Assembly (NCBI GenBank): GCA_963969395.1
Contig: OZ017796.1
Coordinates: 38,244,243 to 38,308,242, forward strand
Length of the DNA stretch: 64,000 nucleotides
DNA from: Pseudoscleropodium purum
Lineage: Eukaryota > Streptophyta > Bryopsida > Hypnales > Brachytheciaceae
Direction: 5' to 3'
This document shows, piece by piece, positions 22,205 through 33,677 of this stretch (positions are counted from its first letter, which is position 1; each line of letters opens with the position of its first letter). The position numbers and the translations under genes were made by a program. The notes under the pieces are model-generated. The model was not told the DNA's origin and searched no databases. It was given only the letters and a program-made list of their open reading frames with translations.

Positions 22205-24484
22205 GGGCTCGAGCTCTGTCTGGGCTATGGCGTTGCCAACGGCCGTCCTTGTATCGGCGAGTGCCCTTGAGCACTCTGCCCTTGCCGCTGGACGAGTCGG
22301 ACCCTGGTAAAATCTCTGAAATTTCTCTGGCTGGTTTCCTGAAGTTTTTCCAGGTTCATTTTAAATTTGTGTTGATTTTTCTCTATGTACGTTACTTTGT
22401 TAGGGTTCTGAACTTCGATGGTGACAAATTAGCCGGTCGCATGACTACGATGTCGACAGAGATTTAGTCTCTGTTCGACGAGCAGGTTCACATGTAATCG
22501 GTCAGTATGATCACCTACATTAGCGGTGTACGCTTCATTATGCCGGCCTTAGTTTCTTGAGATTCTGGTACGATGCACACCTAGATATAGTTTTCTCTGA
22601 CTCTCTCAAAGTTTCTGTTCTGTTTCTGTTTAGTTTCCGACGTGATTTTAGTCTTTTGTTTCTCGCTGTTGAATTACTATGGAGTGTCCAATGATGTGTT
22701 TTAAAATTTTCTGTGTTTTTGGGACAGGGCTTCAGCAATTGGTTGTGACGGCATCAGGGCCCGACGGACCAGGCATTGTAGCCAGGTTGAGCAAACGAGT
22801 GCTGGATACTGGTGGGAATATAGAACTCAGCAGGATGGCCAGATTGGCTGGTGAATTTTCTATTTTGATGCTCGTCACCTTCGACGTTACGTAAGTGCAT
22901 TTCTGTGGTTTAGATTCTTGATATACTTTCTAGTAGTCACTGTGATTGGTGTGGTCTTTTTAATTATTATATTCTTTCCGAGTTATCGTCCTTAGTATGT
23001 GTGACCGCCTAGTTTATCTCACACTATCTCACATGCTTGATGCACCACGACGCATTGAACTTGAAATTTTAGGTCCAGATACTCATAAATAAGATGGGCT
23101 CAAAAGTATGACTTGTACAGAACGGCAAGGAAAGCTGAGCAGTTGCGCAACTCTCTTCTGCAGATTGAAGGTCTTCAGGTCTGGTCTGTCTTCAGTGTAG
23201 TTTTACGACATAGAATACCTTTAAGTTGTCATTGATATTTGAACGTGCTATGAAACCCTTTTCAAGCAGATAGTATGCTCGGCTTTCTGAGATTGAATGT
23301 CTCAGACCAGTTTGACATGGTTTCAGGTTAATACAAGATGGATTTCTGACGAACAGTTAAAACAAGCACGCCCGTCGCCCAAGTTTCGAAAGATTTTACT
23401 CCGCGGTGTTGATAATCCAGGTGCGTTTATCGAGTCTCAATCTTGCTTGTTTGTGTTGAGTTTGTACTTGTATACATAGTTTTTACATGTCTGGACTTCA
23501 AAGGTGGCAAATTAGCCAATCGCATGATGTGATGTCCGCAGAGATATCAATCTTTGTTTGACGAGCAGGTTCACATGTGATCGGTCAGTATGATCACCTA
23601 CATTGATTGGTTTGCGCTTCTTAATCCTGAAACCTCGTTCATATGGGTTTGGGCATGAACTGCGTTCCTACATTATTCCTCAGGAGTAGCGTCTGCAAGT
23701 GTTTCTTGCAGTTGTGCACCTGTCTTTCTTAACCGCAATCTGTTGTTGTGAACACACCTAAAAAGCATGACAGTGATGTCAACGGAGATAAACTCTATTT
23801 TTGTGACATGTAATTAGTCAGTATCATAACCTGAAATGTGATCAGCCAGTATTCTGAACTAGATTGGATTTGGGTTTAGTATGAACTGTATTGTGCCTAC
23901 ATTGTGCTATTACCAACTACTCTTATGTCCTGATAGTAAGTTTTTTGTGCATAGCTTAAAAGTACTTGAGGCCTCAAACCATTTCTCAGTTGCCTGAAGT
24001 TGCACATGTTAATTTTTTTAGTACACTAATTGCTCAACGTTCACTGTATCAAAGATGGATCTATATCTTACATGTACTGGGTTAGCGCAGGTCTTGTATA
24101 TAACCTGACTGAGTATCTGTCATCACATGGTATCAACATTGAGAGTCTTGATACATACAACCAGGAGGTTCGCATCCTGTCCTTAGGACTCTCTTACTGT
24201 TGATATTCTTGTTTTCATACGAGGTTTCTCCTGGATCTGTGTACACCTACTAACGAACTTGTGTAATCTTTCTGTTCTGAATGTTTGCAATCCAGGCAAC
24301 TACTCCTGGTGGTAAACTTTTCATGATGGAAGGAGTGGTAGCAATGCCAGTGGGATTATCGATTGCAGCGTTCGTTCACAATCTGGACACCTTGCAATCA
24401 ACACTGGGTGCTGAAATCAAGGTATCTGAGTTGCCCAATCATGTGCATGATAAAATTGCAACCCCTTCTGAAGAACCGAGTTGA
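22198..24484 (+). CDS. Tandem ACT-domain protein with organellar-type leader
   Basis: Six exons were rebuilt: 22198-22306, 22728-22890, 23121-23178, 23327-23420, 24091-24167 and 24296-24484. All introns are GT-AG, and the frame is open through 230 codons including the stop. Residues 1-36 are Arg/Leu/Ser-rich without acidic residues until the end, as in mitochondrial or plastid leaders. ACT domain 1 begins near residue 40 (VVTASGPDGPGIVARL), followed by a helix that links to ACT domain 2 at about 130-205 (ILLRGVDNPGLVYNLTEYL, then GGKLFMMEGVVAMP). ACT domains bind amino acids and regulate enzymes; two in tandem without a catalytic domain resemble bacterial GcvR, the glycine-cleavage regulator. 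The organellar location and glycine link are inference. Introns 1 and 4 hold a shared repeat. Confidence 0.88.
22408..22545. repeat. Intronic repeat copy A (ACT gene, intron 1)
   Basis: Matches copy B at 23493-23626. The core ACGAGCAGGTTCACATGT, followed by ATCGGTCAGTATGATCACC, is nearly identical in both. Confidence 0.85.
23493..23626. repeat. Intronic repeat copy B (ACT gene, intron 4)
   Basis: Direct repeat of copy A, starting GGACTTCAAAGGTGGCAAATTAGCC and ending CGCTTCTTAATCC. Over the roughly 43-bp core only one difference was counted by eye. Confidence 0.85.
23765..23835. repeat. Intronic repeat copy C, degenerate (ACT gene, intron 4)
   Basis: Shares GCATGAC, GATGTCAACGGAGATAA and CATGTAATTAGTCAGTAT with copies A and B, but lacks the ACGAGCAGG block. 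Confidence 0.5.
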
Positions 24485-26001
24485 GTCGTATTCGCTGACG
24501 TTTGGAGCGAAAGGATCTTCGTAGAATGCGAGCCGCGGCTGCACTGCATAGCTGGAAGATTTGAATGTTAAGATTTCGTATCAAATCCTGTATTTCGATA
24601 GGTTCCTAGTGTTCTTTCAATCTCTTAGTTGAAACCTTATGTAATTACTTGTAAAATTTCATGATTAAAGTTTGCGCCAACCTAAGGCTCTGGTAACTGT
24701 ATTGACTTACCCTCTAAGGGACTGATCAACTCATATCTGGCCAATGACTTAATTGAAGACTGAATGTCGTCACCTGATTTGATTCGGTTTTCTATTTGCT
24801 CTAATGACATGCGACTGCTAATTAAGTCGTGTACTTCTGGTGTAGCCAAGAGACTTTTAACATTTTGGCCACAAAGATGTGATTTGATTTGATGGTCTTA
24901 GTCCCACAGATTCTGTTCAGGCCAAGTATACTCTTCACTGTGAGTGGGATAGTGTGGAGAAGCTCTTCCAGATTGCACGGAATGATGAGGTCGTGATTAA
25001 GCGGAATAAATTTTAGTTTGCTCCAAAATTCCACGCAAAGAGAGTCCCTGTTGGGTCTATATTCTTGTTCTCATCTCTGTATGATAATTTCACGTCATGA
25101 TTCTTAGTACCGTATTGGACTCACTTCATTTTGGTTACAATGAAAAGAGAATTTCAATGTATTAAAACGTGTACCTTAAGGCCTCCTTAGAAGGAGCCAG
25201 CTGTGTTACGAGAGGCTCTGTCCCTCACCTTTAGCTCACTTCTCTTGTTAAGCGCTAGCTCAAACTTCCTCACGTTCATTGCAGACATCCCTTCTCAGAG
25301 ATTGCTTTTGGACAAGGGTTGCACTTACGTGGAGCTACGATATGCTGCGAACAACACCTTATCCTATCAGAATGACAGAGATCACCTTGTTCATGCGCAT
25401 GTTCTCGCAGCTGTATTTTTAAACAACTTCATATCCAAATCAGTGAAGTCTTATTTGGAACTCTTTGAATACGACTAACCTTGATCTGTTCGTTGTGCTC
25501 CTGGCTCCAGCAGAATCCCCGATTCGTTAGGCACAAAAGGAAATCTTTTGAGAAGCACGACAATCTATCCATTACCTCAGAAAGATTGAATTCCAAAACT
25601 GTCCGGGGGTTCATACATTTGGCGTAAAACAATTGAATTGTACCCAATTTGGCAAGAAATCCACATATTGCAGAGCAGGAATTCCAACGTTTGACCTTCC
25701 CTAATATTACGGTATCTACTCATTGTAAACGCGGCAGACCCTAGCCAATAATTAGCGGGATTAGACTAACCAAAATACCAAATAATCGATTTACAGACCC
25801 TCTTCACTACCAACCTTATGCAGCGCAGCTATGAGACAAAACATCAAACAATGCAATCAACAGCAAACTCAAACTCTGACAGAACATCAGCATTTCACAC
25901 CCCGGGATTTGACATCTTCTGGGACCGGAATCTGTCGACATTGAAAGAATTATTTCCAATGGCATATGATACACCACCTACAATGATGGAGAGTAAAAAT
26001 T
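24485..26001. other. ACT-gene 3' region and spacer to GNAT
   Basis: The first 150-250 bases are the probable 3' UTR. Between 24.8 and 25.9 kb the sequence is GC-balanced, but no homology or splice-consistent gene was recognised. The longest frame (25203-25478) has no ATG start and is not convincing. Confidence 0.4.
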
Positions 26002-26160
26002 CTAAGCTGGTGATACACTGTGACAACCTCTTTTCTGCGCAGCAACGAAGAGCAAGAAATCCAAAGCTGATGATACACTGTTGACAACTTCCCGGCGCAG
26101 AATTAAGAATCCCTAAGCTGATGCTACACTGTTGGCAACCTCTTTCCTGCGCAACTCTTG
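26002..26160. repeat. Three tandem copies of the GNAT C-terminal segment
   Basis: Units start at about 26002, 26062 and 26113. Each carries AAGCTG(A/G)TG(A/C)TACACTGT, then GACAAC or GGCAAC and TGCGCA. The unit at 26113 encodes the real GNAT C-terminus and stop; the other two lie just downstream in the 3' UTR. Spacings are about 60 and 50 bp. Confidence 0.75.
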
Positions 26161-26943
26161 AACTGCAGGCGGGACGAGCAGCATGGCGTCGCTCTTCGCA
26201 GTGTACATCATTGCAGTGGATCCCAAGACGTCAGACCCAAACCCGCAACGACGGAAGAAGGGCTTCGTCTGGGGATCCGCCATGACGGCGATATCCGCGA
26301 TGCCATAGCGGCCAATCTCGCGCACCATTCGGTGCATGAGATGCCTTCCGATCCCTCTTCCTTGCAGCGACGGCGCCACCGCGACATCGTGAATGGAGGC
26401 CGTGAGAGCGCGGTCCGAAGTGGCCCTCGCAAACGCCACGAGCGTCCGCTTCAACCGCGAGGACGGGGTCTCTTCGTTCTTGGGCCGGTCCGGGAAGTAA
26501 TCCTCGTGAAGCTCCCCGCGGATGTACATCGCCACCACGATGAAGCTGTGCTGGACGGCGCGCTTCAGCTTCACGGGACTCACTTCGGCGATCGAGCCGT
26601 CGGGATTGAGCTTCGGGAATTGGTCGCAGTTCTGCTTGGTTCCTGTCAAAAGCGCTCGGAGCTCCGCAATGTCGACGTCTCGCCAGTTCGTCGTCACGAT
26701 AAGCTCCCAATGCCGGACGGCGACAACGCCCCTGTTCGCGCGACGCGACGGCGGCAGCCATGGCGCCCTCGAATTCGCGGCAATCCAGAACCCGCGTTGC
26801 GACGCTACCACCTCGCCCTTGCTCGAAATTCTATACCGCGCCGCGCTTCTTGTAACGAAGCTCGGAACGAGAAGACCCCGAAGTCCATGACGGTCGAAAC
26901 CGCAAGATGCAGGGGATACGGATCGCAAGAGAGCCGCGTTCAT
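26113..26943 (-). CDS. GNAT-family N-acetyltransferase, plastid-type
   Basis: A single-exon protein of 276 residues starting at a true ATG. Residues 1-70 are rich in Arg, Ser and Ala and nearly free of acidic residues, as in a chloroplast transit peptide. The catalytic fold follows: a TLVAFARATSDRALTASIHDV strand-turn-strand (168-187), the acetyl-CoA pyrophosphate loop QGRGIG (194-199, motif Q/RxxGxG/A), then IADIAVMADPQTKPFFRRCGF (215-235), typical of plant plastid GNATs related to NSI/GNAT1-3. Such enzymes acetylate lysines or protein N-termini, and some make serotonin/melatonin precursors; the substrate here is not known. The C-terminal ten residues are tandemly duplicated as non-coding copies downstream. 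A tandem hairpin array lies 414 bp upstream of its start. Confidence 0.88.
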   Translation of the reverse strand: MNAALLRSVSPASCGFDRHGLRGLLVPSFVTRSAARYRISSKGEVVASQRGFWIAANSRAPWLPPSRRANRGVVAVRHWELIVTTNWRDVDIAELRALLTGTKQNCDQFPKLNPDGSIAEVSPVKLKRAVQHSFIVVAMYIRGELHEDYFPDRPKNEETPSSRLKRTLVAFARATSDRALTASIHDVAVAPSLQGRGIGRHLMHRMVREIGRYGIADIAVMADPQTKPFFRRCGFGSDVLGSTAMMYTAKSDAMLLVPPAVQELRRKEVANSVASA

Positions 26944-27356
26944 CGAGAGAATCGAAACTCAGCAACAAACACGACGAGACTAACATTCAATCAGAAAGAG
27001 AGAAAAGCAAACGAAATACCTGCTGGACGTTGCGCAAATCGCCAGCAATTCATTCAGTGGCATTGTGCGACAACACCAATAGTAAAGTGGTTCGCCATTG
27101 CCATCTTATCCGATTCCACGTTCTTTCTACCTTTCTTTCTTCAAAGATCAATTTCCAGAGATTTTAGAAAGCTGTAAATTAGCAAGCAATTGCAGAAACT
27201 CGGAATGCACTCCGAAACTTGCACAATTCAGGAATCGGGCGTGAGTACCGAGGCAATTGCAACTCGGGTGTGATTGAGCGCAAGCGTGATCCGAACAATC
27301 CCGCTCTTTCCTCCTCGGACGGCCCATCACTCGCAGCTTTTCCAAGGCCTTTTGCT
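26944..27356 (-). promoter_or_regulatory. GNAT promoter and leader region
   Basis: GC-balanced DNA upstream of the minus-strand start, ending at the tandem array. No TATA box stands out. The overlapping plus-strand open frames are shadows of the GC-rich GNAT gene. Confidence 0.4.
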
Positions 27357-27568
27357 GGGTGTAGTTTCACAGTTAACCCTAGGTTAACTTAACTACACCT
27401 CCGTAAACTGGGTGTAGTTCCACAGTTAACCCTAGGTTAACTTAACTACACCTCCGTAAACTGGGTGTAGTTCCACAGTTAACCCTAGGTTAACTTAACT
27501 ACACCTCCGTAAACTGGGTGTAGTTCCACAGTTAACCCTAGGTTAACTTAACTACACCTCCCTAACCT
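27357..27568. repeat. Tandem array of a 53-bp hairpin-forming unit (4 copies)
   Basis: Units start at 27357, 27410, 27463 and 27516, exactly 53 bp apart. They are almost identical: one base differs in unit 1, and the tail of unit 4 varies. Each unit is itself a nested palindrome. The outer arms are GGTGTAGTT and AACTACACC; the inner arms GTTAACC and GGTTAAC flank CTA. Each inner core contains TTAACCCTAGG, close to a telo-box. It lies between GNAT and the repeat-rich region. Confidence 0.95.
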
Positions 27569-28604
27569 TTGGGGACCGAAACTCGTTGCAATGCGAAAAC
27601 ACCAAAAAGGTTTCATCAATTACACAAGTGTTCATTGAAATTTGTTTTTTAGAGGTCACTAGAATTTAGCATAACTTAACAAATACCAACAAAAACATGT
27701 GTGGATGAAAATGTGACACAATTTTTGCATCTAAAAGAAGACCTTGCATGCAAACAAACAATTGAGTTGATTGTTTGTATTATTAAATTGCCTAATTTTT
27801 TGGTTGTTTGCCACTTAAAGTCTAAGGAGTATTCTAATTTCTTTTTTTATATGTTTTTTGAACATTCAATGAATAAATTTTAAATTTTGTAAAGGTTCTA
27901 AAATTATGAATAGGGATGAGAAATCTACTTTCCTATTTTAGACACAATAATTCTCAAACAACTTCAACTTCACTCTAATGTATGTATGCAATAACGTATA
28001 CCGTATTCTTTGTGTAATATTTAAAGTTTAGAGTCCAATTATTGAATTGAATTGCTGTTGAGAAGGTGTAAGAGGGAAAATATAGTAACCTTGTTTGAAA
28101 TTGTGACTTTTAATATGTGTTGTTAAACACAAACTTGTTACCTATTTAGTACTTGATTTGTTCTTTTGTAGCATTCATAATGTTTGCCTTTCTTTTCTGG
28201 TTTTTTCCTTTTGCATATTTGTTTTAAGTAGCACTAACAAACTTGCTATGCACTTTGACAATTCCAAAGCAATTGAACTTTTTTTAATTATAAATAATAT
28301 AGGATATATTTAAAGAATCCAAACAAGAAATTATAGATACCAATAGGGGGCCCATGAAATCAAGAATACTAACATTTATCATTATTTAGAAAAATACCAT
28401 GTATTATAATCCATTCTACTAGGTAAATAGCCCCCCATAAAATAAGATTTTATCACAAGCCATTGCATTTTTTAAGAAGGAATGAACTCCTCAAGAATGT
28501 AATGAAAGCAGGCTCAATTAGGTGCAATTATCTTTTATAAAGGTCACATTTGGCATAAATCAAATATTGTTTGTTAATATGAAGCACATGTCATTTTGTA
28601 GTTG
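27569..28604. other. AT-rich intergenic DNA
   Basis: No gene or clear repeat boundary was recognised. Confidence 0.45.
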
Positions 28605-30076
28605 GCTAACCTCTAAATGTCGAAATTGTATTATTTGGCAATATAACAATTTTAAGCAGTTTACTACAAATGAAGATTTTATTTTATTTTATTTTATTTG
28701 AAATTTTAACACAACATATGCCTAAGGAGAAACTTTAAGGCCCAAAAATTTTCATAATTTTTTACTACATGGTTAAAAGTTATTGTATAATATGTACTTT
28801 TTGTTGCTCGGCAGGTAGCCTTGGTGACAAAAAAACCTTTTTCAATAATCATTTTTTAAAAATTAAAATTTGAAATTGATTTTATTTATTTATATATACT
28901 TGGAAAGCTTTGAATCATTCCATTTTGATCGACAAGTCAAAAGTTATGAAGAGTTTTAGTTTGCGGGAGTTTGTAGGTTGTTATTGAATCACTATTCTAA
29001 GACAAACTTCGAAGTCCTTTACTTAACTCAATTTGTAATATTTTGGAAAAAAATAAAAGTATTAGGTGTAGATTGTTTATTACTCCCTCCATCCCATAAT
29101 GATATTTTTGTTGCACTTGGAGGGGTGCAAATTGGTCAAATTTGGCTTTTAATTGCTATTTATGACCAACAAAATAACTTCAAGAAATAATTCTCCTTCC
29201 ATCCATACAATCATCAATGGAAAGACAAATGAAATGATTGAAGGTCCCAATCAACACTATTCGATCTTATACTTTGCATTTTTTTTTAATATTGCCCGAT
29301 TGAAGGAGATGAAGGTGTAGGAGGCAAAACAAAGGTCTACACATGGGCTTACGTGCATACAAAATGCCTATGTAATGACAAACTCATACTTAACAATTAA
29401 ATGCCTAGTGGTGCTTTTTGAAAATGCTCCTAAAATTGCACTTTGTAAAGGACTCCAAAACTCAAAGTTTCTAGATCACTAAGAGTGCATCAAACTCTAG
29501 TTATTGCAAAAAATGGGGCTTTAAAATGTTATTATTAGCTTTAATCTAGAACATTTTGTCCAACACAAAGATCATTTTAGAATAGAGGTAGTACAACATT
29601 ACAACCATTGGAATTGGTATTTTTTAATTTTCTAAATAAATTATTAATAATTTACTATTTTGAATCATTCTCTACTTCTTTCTATTTAATATTTTTTTCC
29701 CTATATATTGTACAATTTCAAATGTTCTAAAAATTTTCAAACATGTAGCCAACTTGACTTGAAGAATGAATTCAAAGAGTACCCACCATTTTAGACATTT
29801 TTTTCATACAAATGTGACCTCATGAAGTGTAGATGCCCAGTTTTTGCAAGGTCTAAATTTAAAAAAAAATATTTGTCACTTCAAATGCTAATATCTTTCA
29901 ATTTACATGGTAGAAATTTTTGAAACTTTTTGTACATCTTTTCAAACCAACATACTATAAGATCCTACAATTATATGTGTCCAAAAATGTTTTTTCTCTA
30001 AAATTTGGAACTTGTACTAGAAATGGCAGTTTTGGAGCATTTTTGGTGAAAATATAGTCCAAATTATCTAGGATTA
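28605..30076 (-). mobile_element. R1 family element, copy 3, interrupted by a MITE
   Basis: Opposite orientation to copies 1, 2 and 5. The ends are GCTAACCTCTAAATGTC and TCTAGGATTAAGG. Removing the 29083-29591 insertion leaves about 963 bp, close to copies 1 and 5. Shared blocks include CATTCCATTTTGATC, ACAACATTACAACCATTGGAA and TCCAAAAATGTTTTTTC. Confidence 0.75.
29083..29591. mobile_element. Stowaway-like (Tc1/mariner) MITE nested in R1 copy 3
   Basis: The left end CTCCCTCCATCCCATAATGA resembles the Stowaway terminal consensus. The right end, read as its complement, is CTACCTCTATTCTAAAATGA, with further pairing (TTTTTGTTG / CTTTGTGTTGG). It is flanked by TA at 29081-29082 and 29592-29593, the expected target duplication. 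Other R1 copies keep the uninterrupted site. Confidence 0.85.
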
Positions 30077-30380
30077 AGGGTGATGTAAACATTTCAAAAT
30101 CTCATATGGAAATTCAATTTTGGCCTCTCTTTGTTGAATTTGATCCTTATTTTAGGTAATTTAAATTAATAAATAGAAAGTGTTGAATTCTTCTATGATT
30201 TATCCTATTGTTGTGTGATATTAATTTATCAAAGTGATACTATTTTAATCCCTAAAGGACTTGACAATCATCACATGAATTGAGAATAATTTTAAAAGTT
30301 TAATGTGTGGGCTACATGAAATGGATGAAGTATATTAGGTAACTATTTTGAAAATGCAAATTTCATTTATTCTTCAATGA

Positions 30381-30604
30381 TGTGACTAGTTTGGTTAGAT
30401 GATGCTCTATAATTTTTATACAAGGTTGTGAATCAAAAAATTTAGAAATAGAAAGAAAAATAAAGCTTTCATAATTAAAGTCTTTTGTCTAATGTGACTA
30501 GTTTGGTTAGATGATGCTCTATAATTTTTATACAAGGTTGTGAATAAAAAAATTTAGAAATAGAAAGAAAAATAAAGTTTTCAGAATTAAAGTCTTTTGT
30601 CTAG
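30381..30604. repeat. 112-bp tandem duplication
   Basis: Two adjacent copies (30381-30492 and 30493-30604) begin TGTGACTAGTTTGGTTAGAT and end AAAGTCTTTTGTCTA. Only a few differences are visible, so the duplication is recent. Confidence 0.9.
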
Positions 30605-32893
30605 ATTCTTCTATATATATAATTTATATTGCCTAAGAAAATCCAAATCTACATTTGATGTCCTATTAGGATCAATTATGAGTGAAAGTAAGCAATGCCA
30701 TAATGTATTAATTTCCAACAAATAAACAAATTTAGTCACACCAATTTTATATCCTCAGAAATAGAATAAGTAAGTGTAGTTTGTTGGTGCACTTTTTTAT
30801 CCTATTAGTCAATGAGACACTAATTGACCAAAATTAGTCTATTTTAATATATATAGAGACTAAAATATTTCTATTGTATTGTTCAAGTTTTCATAAAACA
30901 AAATAAAATTGTAGTAATATTGATTTGAGCTTCTAAATAGGATAAATTAGTGAAGTTATCACCACTCATGTTGAATGAATTTGAAAACTTCAATCTTTAA
31001 TCTATGCTCCCAACTAGCAATGATATTGTAAAAGGCATTTATTGCTTCTTTTGAGCTTATTATCATTGTCATTGTGTCACATTGACAATGAGCTCAAAAT
31101 AAAATTTTGTTAACATTAATAAGTACGATTTATTACCTATATTTAGTAAGTTCTCTCATCCCACCTCCATATTTGTATTTTTCAAAAAGCAATTTTGACA
31201 ACATTCAATATAGATATGTGGGGATTGTCAAATGGATTTCATATTGGTATCAACTTATAATATGTATTCTATATTTGTAGTTTGTATTCCATATGTGTAT
31301 TCCACATTTACATTTTGTAATCATATATGTATTAATATCCATACCAAGATCAACGGCTTAGAAGGAGGTTTTAAATTTTTGTACTTTGAGATTGATAGCT
31401 TAGGTTTTCTAACAAGAAATTTAATCAACAACTCAAAGGTTTGAAGGGAGGTGAATTTTCTCTTGATAGATTTGATGGCTAAGGATTTTTGATTGGAAGG
31501 GGCCAAACATGTGTTAATCATAAGGCTTTGCTCGGTCATTTCTCTTGAACTCATTGTTATTGTAGCCTTGGATTCTTCTTCAAATCCTTGTGAATTTTTC
31601 AAATTGCATTAACTTTGAAATTTGTCAGTTGGAGAGGGATAGCAATGAATATTGAGGATAAATATGTGCAATCCGATTGGTGATATGCATGAGATTCAAG
31701 TCCTCTAAGAAAAAACATATGTGTGGTTGGAAGGCATTTTGTTTTGGATAGTGTATTTGAGTGGATAGCCATTCAACCATCCATTTAGAACAAATACACT
31801 ATAAAATTTAAATATTTTAGGAAAATATTCTAAAGGGACTGTGTCAAATCCTAGTTGGTATTCAAAATTTTCTAAGTTGATTTCATTTTTAAAATCTTTC
31901 ATACCTAAAATTTTTGGAGTCTCTAAAATCCAAAATTTATGGAATTTCAATATATAATTAAATTTATAGAAATCTTCATCTTGATAAACAATATAGGATT
32001 ACAAAATTTACATTTGGATCTATATTTATATTTGTATTCTTACTCGTAATTGCATTTGAAATTAAATTCATACTATTTTCATTATTTTTTAGTAAGTGGT
32101 TTTATTGAATAAGTAGTTTATTTTAGTGGATAGTTGCTTGTAGTTGACACCCCAATAATTACCAATTGCTAGTTTGTCATTTTTAGGTAAAATCAATGTT
32201 TTTTGGAGGGACGCAAAAGGCTTTCTTTGTCATTTGGCTATAGGAAAGTTGTTGGAGGGACTAGCCTTTTCAAGACAAAAATTTGATAGTGTTGAAAATT
32301 AAAATGTTGACAAAAAAAATTGTCCATGATGCTTTCATTCTATTTGTAAAAGAAAAACTACCTAAATACATGAAAAGATTATGAAAATTGTATATTCATT
32401 GGTATTTTATTTTTTGATGGGCCAAGAAAATGAAATGAAAAAAAGATAGATTCATTTACTATGTCCAATTGTGTAGAAATGTCTCATCTTTAGTATTGCA
32501 ATTAATAATAAACTCAAATGTTTCTATAATTCAAGTGATATAAATATTGCATCTTTGAATTCATAAAAATCTAAGATTTTAGCCAATCAACCTAAATTAA
32601 ACTTATCAATCATTTTATTTATATTTATTATTTCTTCAAGAAAAAAATCCTTCTAAATTTTAATTTTTTACTATTTATTGAATGCTACCTTTTTTTGGTT
32701 CAAGCAAACATTTTCTTCAAATTAGTTCAATAGAGAGAAATGAGACCCAATGAACGAAACCCCCTTCTAATTAGATTTATTTCACCATTTAATTTATCTT
32801 CTAAATTACTTTTAAAATTATTTAAAAAAAAACCCTTATTGATTGTAAATAAATAAGGCCTACACCATTGTATCTTGATAATTTGGATCAAAT

Positions 32894-32974
32894 ACACTAC
32901 TCATTCTTTTATTGAAAAGCCCGAGGGCAAAAACAAGGGGGGGCAACCCCAGACACACACTACTCATTCTTTTA
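32894..32974. repeat. 45-bp insert flanked by an 18-bp direct repeat
   Basis: ACACTACTCATTCTTTTA occurs at 32894-32911 and 32957-32974. Between them are 45 bases containing GCCCGAGGGCAAAAACAAGG and a G-run. A long target duplication is typical of LINE or retroposed ends; slipped repair is an alternative. Confidence 0.7.
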
Positions 32975-33626
32975 AGCTAAAGTATTGATAATGTTTTTTA
33001 TTATTCATTTTTTATTATTAAAACTAGCGGTTGGCGTTTGCTATGCTATGCATTCATCATTAGAATTTTATAAATTTTTTTATGTATTAGATAGAATGTT
33101 GAACAAAAATTTCAATAAATCTTCAGATAAAAATGACTAAAATCTTTGTATAAGTTTTTTATAAGTTTTATATATTGAAATGCACTATAGAAATTTATTG
33201 AATGATGAATGAAACATATGCAATGGTGAATACTATAAAAGATACACATACATTAGAATGTATTAGAAGTTTTACTCCATTGTTACAAAAAATGGCAACC
33301 CAAATTGAAGAATTGAAAAGAAAAACTTAGAAATCTCAAAAACTTTGTGAACAACTTAATCGTTGTGGAATCCAAAATTGCTTCAATTGAATAAATCTCT
33401 CAAAATTATTTTCTAGTAGCAATAGAAAATTGAAATCATGAAAGCTCAAAGCTCACAAAAAGCACAAAATCATAGAATTGCAAAGTGTAAAGCTAAGAGA
33501 AGCAATGGACTTACTACCTATAATATCATCCTATGGATCTTCTTTAATATCATCCTATAGATCCTCTTTAATATCATCTTAATGGCAACAACTATATTAT
33601 TTCTATAATATCACCCTTTGTAAAAC

Positions 33627-33677
33627 GTGATATTACAGAAGTGATTGCAAACTGCTACTCTATTTCTGTAATATCAC
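33627..33677. repeat. Perfect 14-bp inverted repeat
   Basis: GTGATATTACAGAA (33627-33640) pairs with TTCTGTAATATCAC (33664-33677) over a 23-base loop. A third partial copy (TTCTATAATATCACC) lies at 33600. Role unknown. Confidence 0.8.

Noticed and set aside
25203..25478. 91-codon frame between the ACT and GNAT genes
   Set aside because: It has no ATG start and only a vague hydrophobic beginning; I could not support a family.
26158..27177. Plus-strand open frame of 339 codons across the GNAT gene
   Set aside because: It lies antisense to a clear GNAT gene in GC-rich DNA, has no ATG at its start and is Arg/His-rich without homology, so it is a shadow frame.
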